DNA of 64,000 bases from Alphaproteobacteria bacterium (GTDB taxonomy: Bacteria; Pseudomonadota; Alphaproteobacteria; JANQMY01), in contig JANQPL010000011.1 in assembly GCA_028289425.1 (NCBI GenBank), positions 62,001 through 126,000 of the forward strand, in the 5' to 3' direction. This document shows, piece by piece, positions 20,887 through 29,401 of the stretch. Each line of letters starts with the position of its first letter. Within the stretch, counting starts at the first letter, position 1. A program made the position numbers and the translations under genes. The notes under the pieces were generated by a model. It was not told the origin of the DNA. It did no database searches and saw only the letters and a program-made list of their open reading frames with translations.

Positions 20887-21552
20887 ATGAAAAACAGACC
20901 AATCATATTTGACTGCGACGGGGTCCTGGTGAATTCGGAAGTGATTGCCGTTGGTACGGAGCGCGATTTCTTATCCAAGCACGGTCTGCACTACGAATTT
21001 GCAGAGTACGTCTCGCGGTTCACGGGGCTGACCGAGGATGACTTCTATGTGGCTTTGAACGAAGACTTCAAAGCGAACGGCAAGGACGGTTTGCCGGCCG
21101 GGTTTCGCGATGCGCTTCACGGCGCCATGTGGGAACGGTTCGAACGGGAGCTCGCCGCCGTCGACGGCATAGATGATTTCTTGACAGCGCATGAAGGAGA
21201 CCGGTGCGTGGCATCGTGGAGTGAGCTCGACAATTTGCATAAGAAGCTAAGGATGGTCGGTCTGCACCATCACTTCGATCCGCACATCTACTCGGGCCAG
21301 CAAGTAGCCAACGGGAAACCCGCCCCCGACCTGTTTCTGTTCGCCGCTCGAGAATTGGGGCACCCCCCAGAGACCTGCTTGGTCATCGAAGACAGTGTGA
21401 ATGGCGTGCGCGCCGGATGTGCCGCCGGCATGGCGGTTTGGGGCTTTACGGGCGGTGGCCATGCGGATGACGGTTTAAGCGACCGCTTAAAAGACGCCGG
21501 CGCGAACCAGGTGTTGTCTACATTCCAAGAGTTGGCAGACGCTCTCCTTTAA
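20887..21552 (+). CDS. HAD superfamily phosphatase/phosphoglucomutase-like
   Basis: 221 residues from ATG 20887 (MKNRPIIFDCDGVLVNSE). Motif I DCDGV contains the Asp nucleophile and general acid. The motif III lysine is in GQQVANGKPAPDLFLFAA and motif IV in CLVIEDSVNGVRAGCAAGM. The alpha-helical cap places it in the beta-phosphoglucomutase/GS1-type subfamily, so the substrate is probably a small phosphate ester. The frame is open from 20827, but the earlier codons give no HAD sequence. Confidence 0.9.
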   Translation: MKNRPIIFDCDGVLVNSEVIAVGTERDFLSKHGLHYEFAEYVSRFTGLTEDDFYVALNEDFKANGKDGLPAGFRDALHGAMWERFERELAAVDGIDDFLTAHEGDRCVASWSELDNLHKKLRMVGLHHHFDPHIYSGQQVANGKPAPDLFLFAARELGHPPETCLVIEDSVNGVRAGCAAGMAVWGFTGGGHADDGLSDRLKDAGANQVLSTFQELADALL

Positions 21553-21568
21553 CCTACCAGGAACACGG

Positions 21569-22096
21569 ATGGACTCTCAGACCACAGAACTGTTTTACGT
21601 CATCGCCCAGATTGCGGGTATCTTCATCGGTTTCGGCGCCCTCATCAGCCTGTCCCGGGACCGGCAGCAGGCCAGTGCAGAACTCTTCCTGGTGCGCGCG
21701 GTGGTGACCATGGGCCTGTTTGTCCTGATCGGCGCATTGATCCCCATTACGCTGAATGCTTACGGCGTCGCCGCCGATATTCTCTGGCGTGTTTCCGGCT
21801 TAATTATGTTCATCTTCAACGCGGTGTCTATTTACGTCCAGTTCGCGCCCGCCGACATACGCAAGGCCTATGCGCGGCGCATGCGCGCGAATTGGCTGGG
21901 CTCCATCTTCTTTTGGTTGGGCATGGAAGGGTCGTCGCAACTCCTCATGGTCCTATTGATCATTGGGGTCTACGGGACACTTGCCGACGCCTTTTACGCA
22001 ACCGTGCTGATCATCAATCTTTTTCAAGCGGCCTATCTGCTGGCGTCTCTGGTGTACGGCCGTGACGATCAGGAAGGCCCCTCAAAACTCATTTAG
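21569..22096 (+). CDS. Predicted four-helix membrane protein
   Basis: 175 residues, unrecognised family. Hydrophobic stretches fall at about residues 8-28 (FYVIAQIAGIFIGFGALISLS), 42-65, 70-92 and 118-160. A basic loop (RKAYARRMR) suggests the cytoplasmic side. It is 17 bp downstream of the HAD gene on the same strand, so probably cotranscribed. No function can be assigned. Confidence 0.7.
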   Translation: MDSQTTELFYVIAQIAGIFIGFGALISLSRDRQQASAELFLVRAVVTMGLFVLIGALIPITLNAYGVAADILWRVSGLIMFIFNAVSIYVQFAPADIRKAYARRMRANWLGSIFFWLGMEGSSQLLMVLLIIGVYGTLADAFYATVLIINLFQAAYLLASLVYGRDDQEGPSKLI

Positions 22097-22108
22097 CCCC
22101 TATACTGA

Positions 22109-22558
22109 CTATTTGCCGGATTCCCGGCGAAGATAAGCGATAACATCCGCGCGCGCCTGAGCATCGTTCAAGCGGAACCCCATGGCTTGGCCGGGAATGA
22201 GGTCTTCAGGGTTTATCAGCCACGCATTCAGCGTTTCGTCGTTCCAGACAATGTCCGATTGAGTGAGCGCCGACGAATAGTCAAAATCGGGCAATGAGCC
22301 CGCCACCCGCCCATAAACACCTCGATGGCGGGGACCGATACGGTTGGCATCTAAAGAATGACAGCCCGTGCAGCGGGATTGATAGGTCCGAGCCCCTTCT
22401 TCGGTGTCTCCGCCAGTAATCTGCGCAGGATCGTCCGAGGGAAGAGGCCCGGCGATCGAAACGCGCCATGATGCGACCGCCAACACCGCAGCAAGCAACA
22501 CCAGACCGGCAAGAGACACCGAAGTAATCCAGCGGAAAGGTCGGAGAAGAGATGACAT
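22109..22558 (-). CDS. Membrane-anchored class I cytochrome c
   Basis: Small electron carrier, about 149 residues. An N-terminal transmembrane anchor (ITSVSLAGLVLLAAVLAVASW) is followed by the heme-binding CTGCH in YQSRCTGCHSLDANRIGP. A distal Met ligand is likely in IPGQAMGFRL. The HRGVYGR and YSSALTQSDIVW segments are usual for cytochrome c552/c2-like proteins. ATG 22558 (MSSLLRP) is used; the frame opens a few codons earlier. It lies downstream of the ferritin-like gene in a minus-strand run that starts with an ECF sigma factor. Confidence 0.9.
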   Translation of the reverse strand: MSSLLRPFRWITSVSLAGLVLLAAVLAVASWRVSIAGPLPSDDPAQITGGDTEEGARTYQSRCTGCHSLDANRIGPRHRGVYGRVAGSLPDFDYSSALTQSDIVWNDETLNAWLINPEDLIPGQAMGFRLNDAQARADVIAYLRRESGK

Positions 22559-22603
22559 GTGCGGATTCTCCAATCTGCTCGGCCTAGAGACGCAAAGAAT
22601 CGC

Positions 22604-23182
22604 CTAGCCACCAAACATGAGCGCCTTGCCGGGGAGAGACTTTCCAAGCGCTTGGGCCAAGGCCGTCCAGTGCATGGTTTCATCCGCGGCAAGGCGCGCG
22701 GACACCTGCGCCAAGTCCCGGTTGCCGAAAGAGGGGATGACACCGAGATACGCGTTGGCCGCCCCCAATTCGAGACGGGCCGCGAGCTCCAACACGTCCG
22801 TCTGTGATTTCAAAGACGCCACGTTCAGGGCACGCTCGTAAGCCCGGCGCCTCTTGGGGTCGGCAGGTTGCCCGCCAAGCGTTTCGATGGTGCCCATCAA
22901 CGCATCGCGGTGTTCTTTGTGGTGGCTTTGAAACGAGACGGCAACGGCGGTGACATCCGCCGTTAACAGGCCGCTTTCGGCGCCGATCTGATAGGCCGCA
23001 ATGGCTTCGTGTTCAAGCGCCAATGCCACATTAAGGATCGCCACATCGCCAGCCGTATCGGTGGCCACCATCTTTGATCCGGCAAGGGCGTGCTCGCCCG
23101 CAAGCAACCCGATTGTCGCTGCGGACAAAACCCCGCTTCCCACCATGGCGCGCCGCGAAAGGCTGTTTTGAAGGAATCTCAT
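22604..23182 (-). CDS. Tat-exported ferritin-like domain protein
   Basis: 192 residues. The signal has a twin-arginine motif (SLSRRAMVGSGVLSAATIGLLAG). The mature part is a four-helix ferritin-like domain (PF13668 type): VALALEHEAIAAYQIG, FQSHHKEHRDALMGTI, LELAARLELGAANAYL and LAADETMHWTALAQALG supply Glu and His iron ligands. Likely periplasmic. It lies between the anti-sigma gene (108 bp upstream) and cytochrome c (45 bp downstream), suggesting an oxidative-stress role; that is inference. Confidence 0.85.
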   Translation of the reverse strand: MRFLQNSLSRRAMVGSGVLSAATIGLLAGEHALAGSKMVATDTAGDVAILNVALALEHEAIAAYQIGAESGLLTADVTAVAVSFQSHHKEHRDALMGTIETLGGQPADPKRRRAYERALNVASLKSQTDVLELAARLELGAANAYLGVIPSFGNRDLAQVSARLAADETMHWTALAQALGKSLPGKALMFGG

Positions 23183-23290
23183 TCTTTTCTCCCATGCATT
23201 GGCATCACGTCGTCGGACAGATCATTCTTCGTCCTCGCTCAAGTAACGCGGCGGCGAACCTTGCGGATGCAGGGAACAAAAAAAAATTTT

Positions 23291-23989
23291 CTAGATCTGT
23301 TGGAGAGCGCCGAGCGCCAAGATCGGGCCGGTGGGTTGGCCGGTGGGAGATCCGCCAACCGGTTCGACGCTGATGGCCAGAGCTCCGTCCGCCGTGACAG
23401 ACGACACATCCGCACCGCTCAACGGCAGCAAATTGTCCGTCTGTGGACGGAGCAAACCGAGCGAGCGGGGCGGTTGCCCTTTCGGGATCAGCCACAGTTC
23501 CAGCGCCTCTTGCCATTCGGCCAAGGCGGGTGCGCGAACTTTTACTTCACGTCGGTGGATATCGATGCGCACCACGATCGAGGCATCGGTTTCGGCCGGC
23601 GCCAGGGCCGCCACAAAAGCCCGTGAGGGGGGGGTGCGTTCTTGGACGGTAAACATCAATAACCCAAGCACGATGGCAATGCTTGCCATGGCGCCTGAAG
23701 CGGCCTGCCAAAAGACGACGGAGCGGAAAATTGGGCGGGTCCGGCGCCGTTCCGGACCAAAAAGAGCCCGGTCGATCGATCGCTTTACGGCGCGGGATGG
23801 CGCAACTTCCGGGACGGGCGCCGCAAGCCCGGACAAACGCGCCTCCCAATAGGCCACCAAGGCCGCAAAGTCCGGATCGTCTTGGGCCCGGCGCTCCGAT
23901 GCCGCACGCTCTTGGGGTTCCAGCACCCCGAGCACGTATTCCGCCGCGGCCAGATAATCGTCCGGACCCATTGTGCGCGTTTCACTCAC
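23291..23989 (-). CDS. RskA-type anti-sigma factor
   Basis: 232 residues. The N-terminal cytoplasmic part (YVLGVLEPQERAASERRAQDDPDFAALVAYWEARLSGL) is the sigma-binding anti-sigma domain. One membrane segment follows (ASGAMASIAIVLGLLMFTV), then a periplasmic RskA/SigK-regulator domain (LELWLIPKGQPPRSLGLL). It should hold the ECF sigma factor inactive at the membrane until signalled. Its start overlaps the sigma gene stop by 8 bp, which implies translational coupling. Confidence 0.9.
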   Translation of the reverse strand: MSETRTMGPDDYLAAAEYVLGVLEPQERAASERRAQDDPDFAALVAYWEARLSGLAAPVPEVAPSRAVKRSIDRALFGPERRRTRPIFRSVVFWQAASGAMASIAIVLGLLMFTVQERTPPSRAFVAALAPAETDASIVVRIDIHRREVKVRAPALAEWQEALELWLIPKGQPPRSLGLLRPQTDNLLPLSGADVSSVTADGALAISVEPVGGSPTGQPTGPILALGALQQI

Positions 23990-24575
23990 CGGCGTCCCCC
24001 TTTGCGCGGCGGGCGGCGGGCATCGCCTCGATACAATCGCGCAGCTTTAGGAGACTGCGCCGGATCCAGCTTTTGACTGTGCCGACCGGTGTCTTGGTCG
24101 CGTTTGCCAATTCGGTGTAGGTGCATCCGGTAAAGTAGGCGCGCTTGATCAATTGCGCGCGTTGCGGTTCAAGTTCATCCAAGCATTCGTACAGGCGCGC
24201 CACATCGCTCGATAGCGTTGCCATCTGCTCCGGCGTGGGGGCGTCATCGATCGACTTGTCCAAACCATCGTCCACGACGATCACGTCGGGGTTGCGGCGC
24301 AGCCAATCGATGGCCCCGTTGCGCGCTATGGCAATCAGCCAGGACATGGGGGACGCGCCCATACGCCGAAACTTGCCGGCATTTCGCCAAATCTTTAGGT
24401 AACTCTCCTGCAGCACTTCTTCCGACGCCGCCCGATTTCCCACAATGCGCAAGATGACGGCGAACAGCTTGCCCGACGTGCGGGCATAGAGGGCATCAAA
24501 GGCCGCTCGGTCCCCGATCGCCACCCGGCCGATCAAGTCCTGAAGCGGCACTTGATTAGTCGACTCGTCCGCCAT
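23982..24575 (-). CDS. ECF RNA polymerase sigma factor
   Basis: 197 residues. Region 2 (AFDALYARTSGKLFAVILRIVGNRAASEEVLQESYLKIWRNAGKF) and region 4 (RAQLIKRAYFTGCTYTELANATKTPVGTVKSWIRRSLLKLR) are both clear. It groups with the SigK/RskA-controlled sigma factors. The frame is open to 24746, but I chose ATG 24575 (MADESTNQ), preceded by GGGGAG. First gene of a minus-strand run: sigma, anti-sigma, ferritin-like, cytochrome c. Confidence 0.93.
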   Translation of the reverse strand: MADESTNQVPLQDLIGRVAIGDRAAFDALYARTSGKLFAVILRIVGNRAASEEVLQESYLKIWRNAGKFRRMGASPMSWLIAIARNGAIDWLRRNPDVIVVDDGLDKSIDDAPTPEQMATLSSDVARLYECLDELEPQRAQLIKRAYFTGCTYTELANATKTPVGTVKSWIRRSLLKLRDCIEAMPAARRAKGDAGE

Positions 24576-24794
24576 CTCCCCAGTCTTCCGCTTGTCTCCT
24601 GCCCGGCTGCACCATAGCCACATTTGTTTGGTGAACGCGGCAAAAAAAGAGCCGCAAAAAAAACTTTTTGTGTGATGAAACCGCGAGGCCCAATGGTGCG
24701 TTCTTTGGTTATGGAGACATGCGTTCTGCGGGGCGCTGCATTGCAAAACGACTCAGCGTATGGTGCTGCGGTCGTTTCAAAATAAAGATCCCCT

Positions 24795-25778
24795 ATGAAA
24801 ATTCTGGTCACCGGCAGCGCAGGGCATTTGGGCGAAGCGTTGGTGCGCACACTGCGCCAGCGCGGCGACCAGGTGGTCGCCGTCGATATTCTATCATCTC
24901 CCTTTACCACCCATTTGGGGTCGATCACGGATCCGACTTTTGTGGCGTCGTGCATGGACGGCATCGAGGCGGTCATTCATTCGGCCACGCTGCATAAGCC
25001 CCATGTGGCCACCCACAGCCGCCAGGACTTTGTGGACACCAACATCACCGGCACACTGACGTTGCTGGAGGAAGCGGCACGCCGGGACACCGGCGCCTTT
25101 ATCTTCACAAGCACTACAAGCGTGTTCGGCAACGCCCTGGTACCGCCCCCTGGGGAACCTGCCGCCTGGATAACCGAAGACGTCATGCCGGTGCCCAAGA
25201 ACATCTACGGCGTTACAAAGGCAGCCGCGGAAGATCTGTGCCAACTCATGCACCGGAAAGCGGGCCTTCCCTGCCTGGTGCTGCGCACATCGCGCTTCTT
25301 CCCGGAAGAAGACGACAATAAAGAGAAACGCGAAGCGTTCGCCGACGACAATGCGAAAACGTCAGAGTTCCTGTTTCGCCGGGTGGATATCGGCGACGCT
25401 GTGGGCGCGCACTTAAACGCGCTTGAGCGGGCATCCCAGATCGGTTTCGGCAAGTACATCATCAGCGCCACCACCCCGTTCCAGCCCCACGATTTGGCGG
25501 ATTTACGACGAGATGCGCCCGCTGTAGTGGCTCGGTATGTGCCGGCTTTCAAAGCCGAATATGAAAAACGCGGCTGGCGCATGTTTCCCTCCATCGACCG
25601 GGTCTATGTGAATGAAAAGGCGCGCCGGGAGCTGGGCTGGCGGCCGAAGGTCGGCTTCGAGGCGATCATCCATGCACTGACAACGGGTGGGAGCTGGCGC
25701 AGCCCCCTGGCCAAAGTGATCGGTGCAAAGGGCTATCACGATCAGATTTTTGATGAAGGCCCGTACCCGGTCGATTAA
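24795..25778 (+). CDS. NAD-dependent epimerase/dehydratase
   Basis: Extended SDR, 327 residues. MKILVTGSAGHLGEALVRTLRQRGDQVVAVD is the nucleotide-binding fold, and the catalytic Ser/Thr region FTSTTSVFG and YGVTK (Tyr-x-x-x-Lys) are intact. The C-terminal half (NEKARRELGWRPKVGFEAIIHAL) is typical of sugar-nucleotide epimerases, but the isolated context gives no pathway. Divergent from the ECF sigma gene. Confidence 0.85.
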   Translation: MKILVTGSAGHLGEALVRTLRQRGDQVVAVDILSSPFTTHLGSITDPTFVASCMDGIEAVIHSATLHKPHVATHSRQDFVDTNITGTLTLLEEAARRDTGAFIFTSTTSVFGNALVPPPGEPAAWITEDVMPVPKNIYGVTKAAAEDLCQLMHRKAGLPCLVLRTSRFFPEEDDNKEKREAFADDNAKTSEFLFRRVDIGDAVGAHLNALERASQIGFGKYIISATTPFQPHDLADLRRDAPAVVARYVPAFKAEYEKRGWRMFPSIDRVYVNEKARRELGWRPKVGFEAIIHALTTGGSWRSPLAKVIGAKGYHDQIFDEGPYPVD

Positions 25779-25849
25779 GTCAATCGGAACTGAACCGATC
25801 ACCGCGGTTTTCCGTAAAAGCAGGAGATGCCAACAGAAGGAAGTGCCGC

Positions 25850-26479
25850 ATGCAGGTTTTACGGAAATCGCTCATGGCGTATGTGGGGGGAGGAGCGGTT
25901 TTGATCGCTTTCGTCACGGCCGCCATGGCGGATGACTTCACCACATCGTTCCAGGTCGATCTCGATCAATATGCGGGGCTTTGGTACGACACCGCCCGCA
26001 CGCCCAACCGGTTCCAAGACAATACGATCACCAAAGAGGGGAAGGATTATGGGGCGTGCTTCAATTCCACTGCCAACTACACGGTTTCAAGCTCCAGTTC
26101 TATCGACGTGCTCAACCGGTGCCAACGGCGCGCCGGCGACGGGAGCGTCACCGAGGAAACCATCACCGGCATCGCGCTGGCGGACAACGATCCGCAAAAC
26201 CGCAAGCTGAAGATTGCGTTTGGCAGCAGCGTCGCGCGCTTCTTCCAGCGGGCTTTTGCCAGCCGGGGCGGTTTCGATTACTGGATCTACTGTTTAGGTC
26301 CGGTCAACGGCGATAACCTTTACGACTGGGCCGTCGTTAGCGGCGCCGATAAGACCTTCATCTTTGTACTGACGAGAGACCAGTTCATCACAGACGATCT
26401 AAAACAAGAGATCCTGACCTGTTCGCAAAAAGAAGGGCTGCCGGTGGGGGAGCTAATCTACACGCAAGAAAAACTCTAG
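25850..26479 (+). CDS. Exported Blc-like lipocalin
   Basis: 209 residues. An N-terminal signal (AYVGGGAVLIAFVTAAMA) precedes a lipocalin domain with the hallmark Gly-x-Trp in LDQYAGLWYDTARTPNRFQ. NYTVSSSSSIDVLNRCQR and YWIYCLGPVNGDNLYDWAVVSG match the Blc/VacJ-associated lipocalin family. Likely binds a lipid or hydrophobic ligand in the periplasm. The cysteines (CFN, RCQ, YCL, TCS) could pair. It overlaps the convergent GFA gene by 4 bp. Confidence 0.82.
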   Translation: MQVLRKSLMAYVGGGAVLIAFVTAAMADDFTTSFQVDLDQYAGLWYDTARTPNRFQDNTITKEGKDYGACFNSTANYTVSSSSSIDVLNRCQRRAGDGSVTEETITGIALADNDPQNRKLKIAFGSSVARFFQRAFASRGGFDYWIYCLGPVNGDNLYDWAVVSGADKTFIFVLTRDQFITDDLKQEILTCSQKEGLPVGELIYTQEKL

Positions 26480-26877
26480 CCGTCATCCACACATTGGAAG
26501 ACGCCTTCCGGGATGACGACCCAATTCTGTTTGCGTTTGGTCCAATAATGACTGTCCGGCCGGAGGATGGATGTATCGTCCAGCGTTCCGGCCTTTAAGC
26601 TCATACCCCATTCACCGCCGTGATAGATCCGGCTGCCGCATTCCGGACAAAAGGTACAGGTTTTGATCCGTCCACTGTCACAGGTCCAGTCAAAACTTTT
26701 GAGCGTCCCCGACACCAGATGAAATGCGGCCGGGTCTACATCCAGGCTTAAGCCAAACGCACTGCTCGACTGCTTCTGGCAATCAAGGCAGTGGCAAACC
26801 GCCAAACCCTTTGGATTTCCTCGAATCTCGTAACGAATGTGGCCGCATTGGCAGCCGCCTTCAATGGGTTTGGCCAT
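26476..26877 (-). CDS. GFA family zinc-binding protein (CENP-V/GFA domain)
   Basis: 133 residues. Zinc-binding cysteines are in GGCQCGHIRYEI, CHCLDCQKQSSSAF and CTFCPECGSRIYHG, the standard GFA pattern. The family is named after glutathione-dependent formaldehyde-activating enzyme, but most members, including short ones like this, have no proven enzymatic role. It is convergent with the lipocalin gene, overlapping by 4 bp. Confidence 0.88.
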   Translation of the reverse strand: MAKPIEGGCQCGHIRYEIRGNPKGLAVCHCLDCQKQSSSAFGLSLDVDPAAFHLVSGTLKSFDWTCDSGRIKTCTFCPECGSRIYHGGEWGMSLKAGTLDDTSILRPDSHYWTKRKQNWVVIPEGVFQCVDDG

Positions 26878-26962
26878 CTCTCTCGTCCCGGTTCAGCTTG
26901 ACCCTTAGACATGGGAAGTAGAAACTCTGGCATTCGAGAACACAAGCCGTTGGGGAGCAGAT

Positions 26963-27430
26963 ATGAAGTCATTCCTGCCACTATTTGTCATTGCTGCCGC
27001 AATGTTGGGCCTTGCACCCGCGTTGGCGGAAGAAGAACCACAAAGGTCGATCGGCAATGGGGATGCCAACTGGATCATCACGGAAGGCGCCACGCGCGAC
27101 GGCGCCACTTTCACCTTCCCGGAAGTACACATTGACGGCAATGGTTGGCTGGTAATGCATCCGTTCCAGGACGGCAAGCCAAATGGCAACGTTTATGTGG
27201 GTTACACCTATGTCAATGATGGAACGAACAAAGACGTCGACATCATTGTCAGTCCGACTCCGGAGACGGGCGACATGTATATTGTCATGCTGCACAGAGA
27301 CGTGAACGAGAACAAAACATTTGATTTCGTCTTTATAGACGGTCCGCATTTCGGGGATGGCACACATGTGCTCGACCGCGCCGTGTTTGAAGGCACCAAA
27401 ATGATCGGCCACGCTTACGCGGCGCCGTAA
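26963..27430 (+). CDS. Small exported protein, DUF7282-like
   Basis: 155 residues. Signal peptide LPLFVIAAAMLGLAPALA, then a beta-rich domain with NGWLVMHPFQDGKPNGNVYVGYTYVNDGTNKDVDIIV. This resembles DUF7282, a secreted domain of unknown function known mainly from haloarchaea and some proteobacteria. I make the match from memory of the motif order, so it is tentative. A GC-rich hairpin follows the stop. Confidence 0.65.
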   Translation: MKSFLPLFVIAAAMLGLAPALAEEEPQRSIGNGDANWIITEGATRDGATFTFPEVHIDGNGWLVMHPFQDGKPNGNVYVGYTYVNDGTNKDVDIIVSPTPETGDMYIVMLHRDVNENKTFDFVFIDGPHFGDGTHVLDRAVFEGTKMIGHAYAAP

Positions 27431-27461
27431 CGGCTCGGTCACCTAGTCGGCCCACTCCCCG

Positions 27462-27501
27462 CCCCTACCACCCGATGAGGTTACCCTTGGGGTGGTAGGG
27501 G
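27462..27501. terminator. GC-rich hairpin between small exported and DUF4345 genes
   Basis: Twelve-base perfect arms CCCCTACCACCC (27462-27473) and GGGTGGTAGGGG (27490-27501). It could terminate the upstream gene or act in the leader of the downstream one, which starts 42 bp later. No T-run follows. Confidence 0.5.
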
Positions 27502-27542
27502 GGAGCGGGCGGCCGGGACACATAATCCAATGGGGGGAGACA

Positions 27543-27947
27543 ATGCTTCGGTTTAGACAATTCGTATTGTTGGTAAGTGCGGCGCTCGCCGGCTACATCA
27601 GCTACAACGCGTTGAATTCGCCAGGCGACGTGCTTGCAGAATTCGACATTCTTGCGCTCACGGCAGACGCCCGTAACGAAATCCGCGCCCAATATGGCGG
27701 ATTCTTCTTGGTCGTCGCTCTGACGCTGTTGGCAAGCCTTTTCAATTTGCTGAAAGCGCGCACCGGTCTATTCATTATACTGATCACCGCGGGAGGCGTT
27801 CTTACCGGACGTTTGTTGAGCCTCTACTTCGAGGGTATCGAAGTCTGGGACAGCTATTCTCAGACGGTACAGGCATTTTTCTTGATTGACGGCCTGCTTG
27901 TCTTATTTGCGTTGATCGGATTGTTGGGCAGTAGAAGAAGCGCCTAA
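27543..27947 (+). CDS. DUF4345-like four-helix membrane protein
   Basis: 134 residues with four membrane segments (LVSAALAGYISY, GGFFLVVALTLLASLFNLL, GLFIILITAGGVLTGRLLSLY, FLIDGLLVLFALIGLLG). IRAQYGGFFLVVALTLL is the recognisable DUF4345 block. Function unknown. ATG 27543 is preceded by GGGGGAGA. Its end overlaps the convergent LMW phosphatase gene by 4 bp. Confidence 0.7.
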   Translation: MLRFRQFVLLVSAALAGYISYNALNSPGDVLAEFDILALTADARNEIRAQYGGFFLVVALTLLASLFNLLKARTGLFIILITAGGVLTGRLLSLYFEGIEVWDSYSQTVQAFFLIDGLLVLFALIGLLGSRRSA

Positions 27948-28441
27948 GCGGGACCGGCAATTTCCTGTAGCGCTGCGCGGAGCTGGGACGCGTCCAAATC
28001 CTCCAACGGCAACGCCACAAATGCCCCAAGACGCCGATGAAGCAAATCGTAAGCTTCAACGAACGCAGCATCGCACGTATCGTCATCGCCCTTAACAGCT
28101 GCCGGATCTGCTATACCCCAATGGATGGTCATCGGATGGCCGGGCCAGACCGGACAAGACTCGGCAGCGGCGTGATCACAGACGGTGAATACAAAATCGA
28201 CGGGGGCGGCGTCTGCACCGGCGAATTCATCCCAACTCTTAGAGCGTAACGCCGACGTATCATGGCCGCGCGATTTCAACGTGGAGAGGGCGCGCGGGTG
28301 AACCTCACCGGCCGGCTGCGATCCGGCGGAAAACGCCTGAAATCGGGCTCCCGCCAAATGGTTGAGAATTGCCTCTGCCATGATGGAGCGGGCGGAATTC
28401 CCCACACACAAAAACAAGACAATGAATTTTCGTCCTTTCAT
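27944..28441 (-). CDS. Low-molecular-weight phosphatase / arsenate reductase (ArsC-type)
   Basis: About 165 residues. The P-loop CVGNSARS in FIVLFLCVGNSARSIMAEAIL is the CX5R site of LMW tyrosine phosphatases and thioredoxin-linked arsenate reductases. The FTVCDHAAAESCPVWPGHPMTIHWGIADPA block favours the ArsC/Wip-like arsenate reductase branch. No other arsenic gene is nearby. ATG 28441 gives a start just before the first strand; a GTG at 28489 is possible. Last of three minus-strand genes starting at 29836. Confidence 0.8.
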   Translation of the reverse strand: MKGRKFIVLFLCVGNSARSIMAEAILNHLAGARFQAFSAGSQPAGEVHPRALSTLKSRGHDTSALRSKSWDEFAGADAAPVDFVFTVCDHAAAESCPVWPGHPMTIHWGIADPAAVKGDDDTCDAAFVEAYDLLHRRLGAFVALPLEDLDASQLRAALQEIAGPA

Positions 28442-28492
28442 GCGCCGTAGATTTTCATGTTTGTGCGACGACTGCGCGACGGCACGCACCCC

Positions 28493-29377
28493 TCACGCAA
28501 TGGCTGACAGGAACGGCAGGCCCATCATCGCTTCCGCCAGGGTGTACAGAACGAATCCGACAAACAGAAACGTAAAGCAGACCACTGCCGTTTGGCCCAA
28601 TCGGTACGGCAATACCTGTCCGGCGATGAACCCGAATGCCGGGATGAAGTGCATGGCGTGGGAGGCAAAGAAATGGGCTACGCGCAAATCGCCACCGTCC
28701 CGTGCCCACCCCATCAGCGGATAGGCCTCGGCATCCGACAAATTACCGCCGACAAAGTGGCCCACTTGTTGAGTGTCGTAGCCCATGGCACCTGCTGCTC
28801 CCATGCCCGACATGTAGCCCGCGACCGCAACCGTGAGGACAAAGGTCAGGACCAAACCCAACACGAGGGATTGACGAAACACAGGCTCCAACATGCTCTG
28901 CTGGTCGCGCCAAATCAGCCAACTATAGACAAGCGTCGGCGTGGTGAGAAAGACCGCCAGACCACCCATCACAGGATAGACCGCTGACATTAGGGGCGTG
29001 TCCATATTGAAATGGGATTCAATACCGTTGGCAGCAGCACCGGCGATCCATATCATTTCAAGGATAACCGCAATGGCAACCGCCCCGGAATAAAACCGAT
29101 AGCCACTGCTTTGCGTGGTCCCCGCCGGCAGCCACCGGGCAAAGAACACCAACGTCAACAGATAGACGACGAGCGCAAGGTCGAACTTAAGGGGTTTGAT
29201 CCACACATTGATGCCCAGCAGCGTTCGGGTGTCGACCGCAAAGGCCGCCATCATAGGAATCGCCGCGATGATCAATCCAATCGCCGTGGCGGCGAATATT
29301 GGCTCCTGTCGCAAGAACCCAAAGTTCGAGTCCGTTATATCTGTCGACTGATGATCCAATGACAAAGCCATTGTCAT
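28493..29377 (-). CDS. Polytopic membrane protein of unknown function
   Basis: 294 residues with about seven or eight membrane helices (e.g. PIFAATAIGLIIAAIPMMAAFAV, LALVVYLLTLVFFARWL, AVAIAVILEMIWIAGAAA, LVLGLVLTFVLTVAVAGYMSGMG). Conserved-looking His and Asp residues sit near helices (VGHFVGGNLSDAEAYPLMGWARDGGDLRVAHFFASHAMHFIPAFG). This could be a metal- or heme-binding site, but I recognise no family. It follows the ABA4-like gene by 24 bp, so they are probably cotranscribed. Confidence 0.7.
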   Translation of the reverse strand: MTMALSLDHQSTDITDSNFGFLRQEPIFAATAIGLIIAAIPMMAAFAVDTRTLLGINVWIKPLKFDLALVVYLLTLVFFARWLPAGTTQSSGYRFYSGAVAIAVILEMIWIAGAAANGIESHFNMDTPLMSAVYPVMGGLAVFLTTPTLVYSWLIWRDQQSMLEPVFRQSLVLGLVLTFVLTVAVAGYMSGMGAAGAMGYDTQQVGHFVGGNLSDAEAYPLMGWARDGGDLRVAHFFASHAMHFIPAFGFIAGQVLPYRLGQTAVVCFTFLFVGFVLYTLAEAMMGLPFLSAIA

Positions 29378-29401
29378 GTCTATCTCTCCATGAATTGATG
29401 A

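Noticed and set aside
27944-28441. Arsenic resistance operon
   Set aside because: Only an ArsC-like phosphatase occurs; the ArsR gene at 36792 is 8 kb away and paired with an SRPBCC gene.
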